Below, piece after piece: positions 1-7,260 of a stretch of 64,000 nt of DNA; the stretch's first letter is position 1, and each line of letters opens with the position of its first letter. The notes below the pieces were generated by a model that did no database searches, was not told the origin of the DNA, and was given only the letters and a program-made list of their open reading frames with translations. The translations under genes and the position numbers were made by a program. Origin of the DNA: JBLIRR01 sp049472395 (GTDB lineage Bacteria; SZUA-182; DTGQ01; JBLIRR01); assembly GCA_049472395.1 (NCBI GenBank), contig JBLIRR010000022.1, positions 1 to 64,000 on the forward strand. The letters run 5' to 3'.

Positions 1-212
1 TTGATAATTTTCAAATGATGCTAGAAATGCTATAACGTATTGATATCGTTTAATGATGACATTTTGACAACCCACAGGGTAAAAGTAGAAAATTTAAATG
101 CAAAAAATATTTATAGTGATCGATTGGATGTAAGTTTCTACGGACAGTCTACGGACACAAATAATAGGTACCTTGAAATGAAATAACCTTTATTTTTCAA
201 TAAGTTAGTAAG
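1..212. other. Left edge, no gene seen
   Basis: I see no convincing coding region, RNA gene or repeat here. The stretch is AT-rich and lies downstream of the tRNA, which reads leftwards. Confidence 0.5.
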
Positions 213-286
213 TGGCGGTGCAGGGATTCGAACCCCGGACACTACGGATATGAGCCGTATGCTCTAACCACCTGAGCTACACCGCC
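213..286 (-). tRNA. tRNA-Met (CAU), elongator type
   Basis: Read on the minus strand the sequence folds as a full cloverleaf. The acceptor stem GGCGGUG pairs perfectly with CACCGCC. The anticodon stem UACGG/CCGUA closes the loop CUCAUAU, giving anticodon CAU. The T arm carries the usual UUCGAAU loop. The first pair is G-C, which fits elongator rather than initiator tRNA-Met. A tRNA-Ile2 (CAU) cannot be fully excluded, but the body closely resembles common elongator tRNA-Met. The 3' CCA is not encoded: discriminator A is followed by CTT. Confidence 0.95.
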
Positions 287-427
287 AAAGTTGATATATT
301 GTATATGAATAGAATAAAAATAGCAAGTGAGGTGAGCGATTCTTTAGATAGATATGCCCTCTTGAGAACTATAAGAATTTATACAAATGTATCAACAAGT
401 TATGTATAGAATCACCGCAATTTCACG

Positions 428-1042
428 CTATGTGTTTAAGTGATTCATAAAAAAAGCATCAATTATTTTATTAACATCACTATCAATAGCTCCAATACTT
501 CTCTGCGCATTTACTCGAACAATCTCCTTATCAGGCATATTTTTGTAAAATGTAGTGACTCTCTCAAGATATTCCTTTTCCTCATACCTGTCATATCCAT
601 ACTTTCGGTTATCCTTTATTCGTCTAAGCCCTTCCTCAACCGTGACCTCAAGTAGAATAACAAGATCAGGACGCGGCGCTATTCGTTCATTTCGTAGTCT
701 AATAGAGCCAGGATCTACTCCCCGTGCAGCTTGGTAAGCAATTGTAGAATAATAATATCTATCAAGAATAATGATATTGTTTTTGAGAAGAGCCGGTTTT
801 ATATGTCGACGAATATTATCCTCTCTGTCCTTTATGAATAATTCCACCTCTTTTTCCGGGTCCGGCCTCTCAGTTTTTCCCTGTATGAACTCGCGTATTT
901 TTCTGCCATAATACCCATCTGTGGGTTCACTATAAAGGTGAACAGAATATTTTTTTCGCCTGAGCCTGTTATATATTCTTCGAGCCTGCCTGCTCTTCCC
1001 AGATCCATCAATTCCCTCAAATACTATTAAACACCCCTCCAC
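428..1042 (-). CDS. tmk: Thymidylate kinase
   Basis: Phosphorylates dTMP to dTDP in the cytoplasm, a late step in dTTP synthesis. The P-loop FEGIDGSGKS lies at residues 8-17. It is followed by a SEPT motif near residue 38 and the LID-side DRYYYSTIAYQ segment near residue 94 that positions dTMP. The length of 204 residues is normal for the family. The start is GTG, chosen because an AGGGAAGAG ribosome site lies just upstream and the P-loop follows at the usual distance. It is the last gene of an apparent rplC-HAD-tmk operon, 65 bp after the HAD gene. Confidence 0.93.
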   Translation of the reverse strand: MEGCLIVFEGIDGSGKSRQARRIYNRLRRKKYSVHLYSEPTDGYYGRKIREFIQGKTERPDPEKEVELFIKDREDNIRRHIKPALLKNNIIILDRYYYSTIAYQAARGVDPGSIRLRNERIAPRPDLVILLEVTVEEGLRRIKDNRKYGYDRYEEKEYLERVTTFYKNMPDKEIVRVNAQRSIGAIDSDVNKIIDAFFMNHLNT

Positions 1043-1107
1043 TATACTCTTCCCTGAAAAACGAATGAGATAACGAATAATGGAAACTTTTTATTAATAA
1101 AGAACAC

Positions 1108-2175
1108 CTATATGAGGTTACGCCATTGTGTGCTTTGTTTCGCAAGGGCCTCAATATTGGTATCACTTACGCGCTTAAGGCGAGGGAAGAGATGAATATC
1201 AAAGGTTTGGAGATTTTCTGCCAACAGTGTGTCTGTTTCTAAATTATCAAGTTTATATGGCCCCCAGTCTTCAGCAAGTTCCACTACTCCTTTCTTCCCT
1301 TCTTGAAAAAAATGATCGCAGAGAATGGTAAGAATATCTGCATTGACAGCCATGCACGCTATTTCAGCATGCATGAGAGCCTCGCGGTCTCCATTAAAAG
1401 CAACTGTTAGCCCCCCTCCCTCTTTGACTAATCTCATCGCATCTTTATCACTACTCCTCTCTCCAAAGTAAATGATATGGCTGAGGTCTGTCGGGTTGTC
1501 GTGAGTTTGTTCGCGTACACATTGAGCGCGTGCCTGGTTTCCTAAAGGTTCAACTTCATTCAGATACCAGCCTATGGGCATTTTAGGGATCTGTTCACAA
1601 AGAATAAATTGGATCTTGTCAAGTGTGTGTCTCATGGCCACGGACAACTCCTCAAGGGTACCTTCGTATCCCTCAGGCATTAAAAAGGGGAGTTGAATAA
1701 TCTCGGCAGCCATATCCCTAATAGTTTCTTTTTCTGAGATTGTGGGGTGATAATGGTTAAAATCTACCGATACGGAGTGAGTATTTTCCTCCTTGAACCC
1801 TACTAATTCACACAGCGCATGTGTATTGTGCGCATATCCTTTGCTCATGATAAAGGTGAAGGCCCTATCTTTTAACCATTGGAGGAATTTATCCGCCCCA
1901 GGCACAAGGTGGATATTAAAGGCACAGTATTCTGCAACCTTCTCATTATCAGCCCCATACCCTTTCAGAAAAGGGATGATATATTTGGCAGGATCATCCT
2001 CACTCTTGTGTGAGTGGCTATGAGACATGGAATTGAGTAAGCAGTAATGAATAATCTGCTTAAATAAAATGTCGCCGTCAGGAATAAAATAGCGACATAA
2101 AGCCTCAAGCGTGCTATCTTTTGTCAGCAGCCCTTCACACGCAATAAAAACTTTACTTTGATGCTTTTCGTTCAT
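1108..2175 (-). CDS. HAD-like protein lacking the usual nucleophile
   Basis: A 355-residue protein with a haloacid dehalogenase-like layout. It has an N-terminal FIACEGLLTKDSTLE strand, a middle SKGYAHNTH segment and a late GERSSDKDAM and AFNGD segment typical of HAD motifs III-IV. It resembles the archaeal HAD proteins annotated as energy-converting hydrogenase A subunit R, in which the first motif reads DCEGP. Here the Asp expected as phosphoryl acceptor is Ala (residue 13). Catalysis by the usual HAD route is therefore doubtful. A His-rich HSHSHKS stretch lies near residue 52. Its ATG overlaps the rplC stop codon (ATGA), so the two are probably translationally coupled. Exact function is unknown. 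Confidence 0.6.
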   Translation of the reverse strand: MNEKHQSKVFIACEGLLTKDSTLEALCRYFIPDGDILFKQIIHYCLLNSMSHSHSHKSEDDPAKYIIPFLKGYGADNEKVAEYCAFNIHLVPGADKFLQWLKDRAFTFIMSKGYAHNTHALCELVGFKEENTHSVSVDFNHYHPTISEKETIRDMAAEIIQLPFLMPEGYEGTLEELSVAMRHTLDKIQFILCEQIPKMPIGWYLNEVEPLGNQARAQCVREQTHDNPTDLSHIIYFGERSSDKDAMRLVKEGGGLTVAFNGDREALMHAEIACMAVNADILTILCDHFFQEGKKGVVELAEDWGPYKLDNLETDTLLAENLQTFDIHLFPRLKRVSDTNIEALAKQSTQWRNLI

Positions 2176-2813
2176 CCTTTCTTTAAGGCTGCTTTTATCA
2201 ATAGAAGCCCGTTATTGGGTCCGGGCACAGATCCTTTCACAATAATACAATTATGCTCTTTTTGGACTTGCACTATCTGTAAATTCTGGATGGTTATTCT
2301 GCAATTTCCCATACGGCCAGGCATTTTTTTATTTTTAAAAACCCTCGATGGTGTAGAGGAAGCCCCTACTGATCCTCCATGGCGTCTATACGTATGGGTC
2401 CCATGTGCCCCTGGTGCACCATGAAAATTATGCCGTTTTATAACACCGGCAAATCCTTTTCCCTTGGAGAACCCGGAAATATCTACATAATCACCCTCTT
2501 TAAATATATCAACAGTAATCTCCTGGCCTGGGGCATAGTTATCCTGATCTGCTTCGTCGATTCGAAATTCCCGTAAATAACGCACAGGTTCCCTTTCAAT
2601 TTTTTTCATGTGATACAACCGGGGCCTATTTACCCTCGTTTCTTTGACTGGTTCAAATCCCACTTGCAGAGCACAATAGTTATCTTTCTCCTTTGTCTTT
2701 TTTTGATAAATAGCACATGGCCCTGCTTTTATCACTGTCACAGGGATCACATCCCCGTTTTCTTGAAAGATTTGGGTCATTCCAACCTTTTTTCCCATTA
2801 ACCCTAACGACAT
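2172..2813 (-). CDS. rplC: 50S ribosomal protein L3, isolated gene
   Basis: Large-subunit protein that binds near the peptidyl transferase centre. The 213-residue protein is complete. It starts GLMGKKVGMTQIF and has the diagnostic central segment with GFAGVIKRHNF, the HG-x-HG-T-H-x-YRRHGGS loop and KMPGRMG. The start is supported by an AAGGAG site. Unusually the gene is not flanked by rpsJ, rplD or rplW. It leads an operon with a HAD-like gene and tmk instead. A TTGACA/CATAAT promoter lies upstream. Whether this is the only rplC copy in the genome cannot be seen here. Confidence 0.95.
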   Translation of the reverse strand: MSLGLMGKKVGMTQIFQENGDVIPVTVIKAGPCAIYQKKTKEKDNYCALQVGFEPVKETRVNRPRLYHMKKIEREPVRYLREFRIDEADQDNYAPGQEITVDIFKEGDYVDISGFSKGKGFAGVIKRHNFHGAPGAHGTHTYRRHGGSVGASSTPSRVFKNKKMPGRMGNCRITIQNLQIVQVQKEHNCIIVKGSVPGPNNGLLLIKAALKKG

Positions 2814-2919
2814 TAGCTCACTCCTTACCTTATGATTTTAACAGAAACAATATTTTTCATCCTTAAGTAATTGATCGTAAATATTTAGTTATCATAATCA
2901 CTATGAAACAAACATATTT

Positions 2920-2948
2920 ATTATGCTATTGATTTTAAAAAATGTCAA
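2920..2948 (-). promoter_or_regulatory. Sigma-70 type promoter for rplC operon
   Basis: On the minus strand a perfect -35 TTGACA (2943-2948) is followed after 17 bp by CATAAT (2920-2925). It lies about 110 bp upstream of the rplC start. Found by eye only. Confidence 0.5.
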
Positions 2949-3016
2949 GAACCTCTCCATCTATATCGACAATTCTCATTCTTCAAAATAAGAATTGCCG
3001 AATTGCCGGTTAAAAG

Positions 3017-3045
3017 TTGAAACAATTAATTATCTTTAGTATAAT
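3017..3045 (+). promoter_or_regulatory. Sigma-70 type promoter for the TPR gene
   Basis: TTGAAA (3017-3022), a 17-bp spacer and a consensus TATAAT (3040-3045), ending 43 bp before the start of the TPR gene at 3089. Close match to the housekeeping consensus. Confidence 0.6.
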
Positions 3046-3088
3046 ATGATAAACTTGGCGATCAACCATCTTGATTATAGCGTAGAGT

Positions 3089-4159
3089 ATGGATAGAGTA
3101 AAACTACAATACGGAGTAATTATTTTTTTATTTATTCTCTTTTTTCCTGCATATTTAAGTGCTGTTCCTTCTCACACAATTACCCAAAAAGATACATTTA
3201 TTAATCCCAATACTACAATAAATCTGAAGAGCGATGTAAACTCTGAAGAAGAGAATCTGAAGAAAAAACAAATTGAAGAGCATTCTTATAAAGCAACCAA
3301 ATTCTCGTATGAAAGAAAATTTGACAAGGCTTTGGAAGAATACAAAAAGATTCTGGAGCTGGATCCCAATATGGCCATGGCTCATAATGATATTGCGTGG
3401 ACGTACATCCAGCGAAACAAACCTAATGACTTGCCGCTGGCTGAACGTGAGCTGCTCGAGGCGATTCGGTTAGATCCGAATCTTATTCTTGCGCATCGTA
3501 ACCTATGGTGGGTATACCGGTTGCAGGATAAAAAGGAGATTGCAGTAAAACAATTGGAGAAAATAATTCAATTTGAACCTGATAAAGCTGAGAATTATAT
3601 CAATCTGGCAGATGGATATCTTAGTGATGTAAAAGATTTCTCTCAAGCCGCTGAGACCTATAAAAAAGCTCTAAAGATTAAACCAGAAAACCATATTTAT
3701 TCACGGTTAGCCAAGGCTTTGGAATATCAGGGCAAATATAAAGAGGCTATTCAAGTACTTGAGACAATAATTAAAAAATCCCCCAAAGATTGCTATCCTT
3801 ATCTTTTTCTTGCGGTCATCCTCGGCAAATCCGGGAAGAAGGAGCAGATACCGGAGAGGATGAAGGCCCCATTAAAGGTAATTCAAGAGGAGCCTTTTAC
3901 TGCCAGGCAGAATGAGTGGCCGATAAAATTAATGAAATTTTATTCAGGTGAATTGAGCGAAAAAGACCTACTCAGTGACGCATCCCTTCATTCCTTATGG
4001 GAAACGCAAGCGTTTTATTATATTGGGATGAAATATGTATGGGAATCCAATAAAGAAAAAGCAATATCCTACCTTAAACAATGCATTGAAAAAAAGAATA
4101 CCCGCAGTGCAGAATTTGAATATGCAAAGATAGAGCTTTATCTATTAGAGAAAAAATAA
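3089..4159 (+). CDS. Exported TPR-repeat protein
   Basis: A 356-residue protein. It begins with a hydrophobic signal peptide (residues 8-24) that is probably cleaved at YLSA-VPS. From about residue 65 it is built of tetratricopeptide repeats with recurring A-x(3)-Y and L-DP signatures, for example YKKILELDPNMAMAHNDIAW. TPRs are protein-binding scaffolds, so the partner cannot be read from the sequence. It is monocistronic with its own promoter. Unlike the Gln-starting secreted proteins nearby, its predicted mature N-terminus is Val. Confidence 0.8.
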   Translation: MDRVKLQYGVIIFLFILFFPAYLSAVPSHTITQKDTFINPNTTINLKSDVNSEEENLKKKQIEEHSYKATKFSYERKFDKALEEYKKILELDPNMAMAHNDIAWTYIQRNKPNDLPLAERELLEAIRLDPNLILAHRNLWWVYRLQDKKEIAVKQLEKIIQFEPDKAENYINLADGYLSDVKDFSQAAETYKKALKIKPENHIYSRLAKALEYQGKYKEAIQVLETIIKKSPKDCYPYLFLAVILGKSGKKEQIPERMKAPLKVIQEEPFTARQNEWPIKLMKFYSGELSEKDLLSDASLHSLWETQAFYYIGMKYVWESNKEKAISYLKQCIEKKNTRSAEFEYAKIELYLLEKK

Positions 4160-4371
4160 AAGTTCTAGCAAGAAGTTTGCATATAAAAAGCGTGAGCAAA
4201 CATAAAGAAGTATTCTTCAGGTAAAAGTGTATAAACGAAGGTTTTATAAAAGCGCTATTTCTCAAAGAAGGGAGGTGTTAAGAGGAAAATTAAAAAATAA
4301 CAATGAATATTAATTTATAATATTAACACTGACGTAAAATTTATGAGTAAAGAAAGATAAGGGGAAACACA
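4160..4371. promoter_or_regulatory. Leader region of the Gly/Tyr repeat protein gene
   Basis: Contains a GTTTGC/GCAAAC inverted repeat near 4176-4196. About 100 bp before the start (near 4269) there is a purine-rich GGGAGGTG box. The same kind of box recurs in the leaders of the 29-46 kb array. No conserved hairpin element of the array type is seen here. Confidence 0.35.
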
Positions 4372-5304
4372 GTGAAAAGAAAACGGTTAGGGAAAGGAAT
4401 CCTTTTTATATTTACTATTATTTCCATGATTTGTTATCTCGGCGCACCAGCTCATGCCCAATATGTAACGACGTCTTCTAGTAGGGCATATGGTTTATAT
4501 GGAGGCTTATATGGGGGCTATGGTGGTTTATACGGAAGCATGCTTTATGGCGGAATGTATGGCGGTGGTTATTATGGTGGCTTAATGGGCGGAATGTATG
4601 GTGGCCTTTATGGGAGCAGACTCTATGGTGGCGGCTATTATGGCGGCTTAATGGGCGGAATGTATGGTGGTTTAATGGGCGGAATGTATGGTGGTTTAAT
4701 GGGCGGAATGTATGGTGGTTTAATGGGCGGAATGTATGGTGGCTTAATGGGCGGAATGTATGGTGGCTTATACGGGAGCAGTCTTTATGGTGGCCTTTAT
4801 GGGAGCAGACTCTATGGTGGTGGTTATTATGGCGGCTTAATGGGCGGAATGTATGGTGGCCTTTATGGGAGCAGACTTTACGGTGGTGGATTATACGGTG
4901 GCCTTTACGGGAGCAGTCTCTATGGCGGCTTATATGGCTCTTCTTCGTATAATAACTTCTTAATGAGCACAGGCCTTGATGGTGGAATGGGCGGTTTACC
5001 CGGCTTGATGTCGACCTATCTGAGCCTTCTTGCACAGATGCCGGCAGATGCAATACCAACTGCCACAACCGAACCGGCTCCAGTTACAGCAACGCCAATA
5101 ACTACTGCACCTGCTGCTACCGTGCCGGCAGCCACAGTTGTTCCTGTCACTACGACAGTAGTAGCTCCTGCAACGACGGTTGTTCCCGTGGCAACTGTGT
5201 CTGGCGCCATAATTCCTTTTACTTTTACGATTCCCGTGTCTGTTCCAACCGTTGTACCCGCGGTTGTTCCAATTGTACCTCCTGTACCTCCACTTGTTTT
5301 TTAG
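4372..5304 (+). CDS. Secreted Gly/Tyr-rich repeat protein with Pro/Thr/Val tail
   Basis: A 310-residue exported protein. The signal peptide ends PAHA and the mature chain begins with Gln (QYVTT). Residues 39-195 are a low-complexity array of GGLYGS, GGGYYGGL and GGLMGGMY units. The C-terminal 100 residues switch to Ala/Pro/Thr/Val runs and end in Val-Pro repeats. Glycine-tyrosine repeats of this kind are typical of flexible, cohesive or structural extracellular proteins, so function is inferred only at that level. The start is GTG with AAGGGG upstream. Downstream is a strong hairpin. The mature Gln and the Pro/Thr/Val tail connect it to the protein family at 29-46 kb. Confidence 0.8.
   Translation: MKRKRLGKGILFIFTIISMICYLGAPAHAQYVTTSSSRAYGLYGGLYGGYGGLYGSMLYGGMYGGGYYGGLMGGMYGGLYGSRLYGGGYYGGLMGGMYGGLMGGMYGGLMGGMYGGLMGGMYGGLMGGMYGGLYGSSLYGGLYGSRLYGGGYYGGLMGGMYGGLYGSRLYGGGLYGGLYGSSLYGGLYGSSSYNNFLMSTGLDGGMGGLPGLMSTYLSLLAQMPADAIPTATTEPAPVTATPITTAPAATVPAATVVPVTTTVVAPATTVVPVATVSGAIIPFTFTIPVSVPTVVPAVVPIVPPVPPLVF
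4642..4761 (+). repeat. Five tandem 24-bp repeats encoding GGLMGGMY
   Basis: Five near-identical in-frame 24-bp units lie head to tail inside the Gly/Tyr-rich gene. Their DNA identity is much higher than the code requires, so recent slippage or unequal exchange is likely. The copy number may vary between strains. Confidence 0.85.
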
Positions 5305-5325
5305 ATCAAAACAACAATTGCCTGC

Positions 5326-5354
5326 GGATTGAGAGGCCTATGGCCTCTCAATCC
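5326..5354. terminator. Bidirectional hairpin between convergent genes
   Basis: GGATTGAGAGGCC (5326-5338) is the exact reverse complement of GGCCTCTCAATCC (5342-5354). A TTGCC/GGCAA pair extends the stem outside. It lies after the Gly/Tyr-rich gene and overlaps the last codons of lipA, so it probably ends both transcripts, although no clear T-run follows. Confidence 0.65.
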
Positions 5355-6211
5355 TGGCAATGTGCTCGCCTATACATATGAAGGGCTTTATATGACGATC
5401 TGATGAGAGGCCCTGATGCAACTGCTTTGAAACCGAAATTAAACGCGATTGTTTTTAAATAAGAAAACATTTCTGGCGCTACATAGCGTGCAACATTCAC
5501 CTGTCTCGGCGATGGCTGCAAATACTGACTGAGTGTGAGAATATCGCATCCCACGGACCTCAGATCGTGCAGGCAATGGATCACCTCTTTTATTGTCTCT
5601 CCAAGCCCGAGCATTATCCCTGATTTGGTCAGTATTCCCGAATCCTTCATCTTTATGTGAGAGAGTAGTTGTAAAGATCTGCAATAATCTGCCCCTCGCC
5701 TTATGTGAGGAAATACCCGGGGAACCGTTTCAAGGTTATGATTAATTACCGCCGGTCTTTCCGCAATAATTGATTCCAGAGCAATTTCATTTCCATTAAA
5801 ATCAGGGATCAGGACCTCTATGAGCGATTTCGGCATTGCGCTACGAATTGCGCTGATTGTACGCGCAAAGTGTCGCGCTCCTCCACAAGGAAGATCATCA
5901 CGGGCGACAGAGGTAATTACTACATAATCAAGGTCAAGCCTATGCACCGCCAACGCAATATCATCTGCCTCTTTCGGATTGATGGGCAAAGGCACACCCT
6001 TGCGTATACCGCAAAACCTGCACTCTCTCGTACATATCTGGCCAAGGATAAGGAATGTTGAAGTCCCATTTGAAAAGCATTCTTTGATATTAGGACATGA
6101 GGCTTCTTCACAGACGGTATGTAATGAAGAAGAATCGAGGAGCGTGCGCAGTTTTTCGGAATCACGCGGGCTCAGAGCGCCTACTCTTATCCATTGTGGT
6201 ATGTGTCCCAT
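5348..6211 (-). CDS. lipA: Lipoyl synthase
   Basis: Radical SAM enzyme that inserts two sulfurs into octanoyl groups on lipoyl domains. Both cluster motifs are visible. The auxiliary cluster motif C-x(4)-C-x(5)-C (CEEASCPNIKEC) is near residue 34. The radical SAM C-x(3)-C-x(2)-C (CTRECRFC) is near residue 60. The C-terminal RSSYKA segment supplies the serine ligand known from the family. At 287 residues the length is normal. It overlaps the end of lipB by 25 bp and is the last gene of a lipoyl carrier-lipB-lipA operon. Confidence 0.96.
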   Translation of the reverse strand: MGHIPQWIRVGALSPRDSEKLRTLLDSSSLHTVCEEASCPNIKECFSNGTSTFLILGQICTRECRFCGIRKGVPLPINPKEADDIALAVHRLDLDYVVITSVARDDLPCGGARHFARTISAIRSAMPKSLIEVLIPDFNGNEIALESIIAERPAVINHNLETVPRVFPHIRRGADYCRSLQLLSHIKMKDSGILTKSGIMLGLGETIKEVIHCLHDLRSVGCDILTLSQYLQPSPRQVNVARYVAPEMFSYLKTIAFNFGFKAVASGPLIRSSYKALHMYRRAHCQD

Positions 6212-6843
6212 AGAGTGAGATTCAATGCTTTTTTAAATTGATTAATAAAAATATTCTCAAGATCATTTCTGCAAACAAGTATCCCCTCTTTTTCAAGAGA
6301 CGTCATGCGGAGCGAATGAACGCCGCAGGGGATAATATTTTTAAAGAGATCTAATGCCGGATTCCTATTTATAGCGAGTCCATGAAAAGCAATTCCTCGA
6401 TGGATTTGAATTCCTATCGAGGCGATCTTTTTCCCTTTTATCCATACTCCCGGGTGAAGATGCGACCGTGTTCCTTTAATTCCGAGGCAGTCAAGGGTCA
6501 TTATCACGCTCTGCTCCAGTAACGAAATATATTTTCTAATATCTCTTCCCACACGCAGGAGGTTGAGGACGGGGTACACAACGAGTTGTCCTGGCCCATG
6601 GTAGGTGACCCGCCCCCCCCTCTGTGTTGCCACTATATCTATATGAGGAGGCTTATGAAGGATCTCCTGGTGTGATGCTAAACGTCCCATGGTATAAACA
6701 TGATAGTGCTCAGTTAAGATAGTTGTTTCCGGGCTCGTGCCTGTGGCGATCTCATCGGCTAACTGTTTCTGATAGTCAGTACACCATCTGTAATGTATTC
6801 TCTCATGCCGGATAATCCTCACAGGAGGTGGTGATTGATGCAT
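6187..6843 (-). CDS. lipB: Octanoyltransferase
   Basis: Transfers octanoate from acyl carrier protein to the lysine of lipoyl domains. The signature RGGRVTYHGPGQLVVYP is near residue 75. The GKKIASIGI lysine and the IIPCGV cysteine, which form the Lys/Cys dyad of the family, are both present. The length of 218 residues is typical. It starts 2 bp after the lipoyl-domain gene stop and overlaps lipA, so the three are one transcription unit. Confidence 0.95.
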   Translation of the reverse strand: MHQSPPPVRIIRHERIHYRWCTDYQKQLADEIATGTSPETTILTEHYHVYTMGRLASHQEILHKPPHIDIVATQRGGRVTYHGPGQLVVYPVLNLLRVGRDIRKYISLLEQSVIMTLDCLGIKGTRSHLHPGVWIKGKKIASIGIQIHRGIAFHGLAINRNPALDLFKNIIPCGVHSLRMTSLEKEGILVCRNDLENIFINQFKKALNLTLWDTYHNG

Positions 6844-6845
6844 TT

Positions 6846-7145
6846 TTATTTTTTGGTCTTATTTTTTTTGTCAAGGAGCTTCTGCAATTCTTTATCATCG
6901 AGCAGGGTTTTGTGAATGATAGCTAATGGCTCCCCAATTTTAAGCTCTTGCCCTGGTTCAGCAAGGAAATGAATATAGCCGTCTTTACCTGCTTCAATAT
7001 CAAATGTAGCCTTGGTTGTCTCTAAAGCGCACACAACATCGGTTTCTTTCACAGCACTCTTATTAGGCACATGCCATTCAACTAACGTGGCCTTCTTGGT
7101 ATTTTTTCCGCATTCCTGAACAGTGAGGTAAAATATTTTCTCCAT
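6846..7145 (-). CDS. Stand-alone lipoyl/biotinyl carrier domain
   Basis: About 99 residues, almost entirely one lipoyl-type beta barrel. The LETTKAT turn contains the lysine expected to be lipoylated, and a second half with AEPGQELKIGEPLAII completes the fold. A Lys/Asp-rich tail follows. I chose the ATG at 7145 rather than the upstream one at 7163, because AGGAGAAAG lies just before it. Its place at the head of a lipB-lipA operon suggests it is the substrate of both enzymes. It may be the detached carrier of a 2-oxoacid dehydrogenase-type complex. No E1, E2 core or glycine cleavage genes are in the window. Confidence 0.8.
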   Translation of the reverse strand: MEKIFYLTVQECGKNTKKATLVEWHVPNKSAVKETDVVCALETTKATFDIEAGKDGYIHFLAEPGQELKIGEPLAIIHKTLLDDKELQKLLDKKNKTKK

Positions 7146-7260
7146 TTTCTTTCTCCTGAACATATTGACAAAAATAAGTTTTTCTCTTAATATTATATAA
7201 AATTTATAATGCGAACTATATTCTATAATAATTATTTAAAAATAGAAAGGTCTCGGGCTC

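Noticed and set aside
4642..4761. Tandem repeats as a CRISPR array
   Set aside because: The units are head to tail without spacers and stay in frame with a coding sequence. No cas genes are in the window.
4478..5068. Long minus-strand reading frame opposite the Gly/Tyr-repeat gene
   Set aside because: It is a low-complexity shadow of the GGT/TAT repeats and has no ribosome site or recognisable domain.
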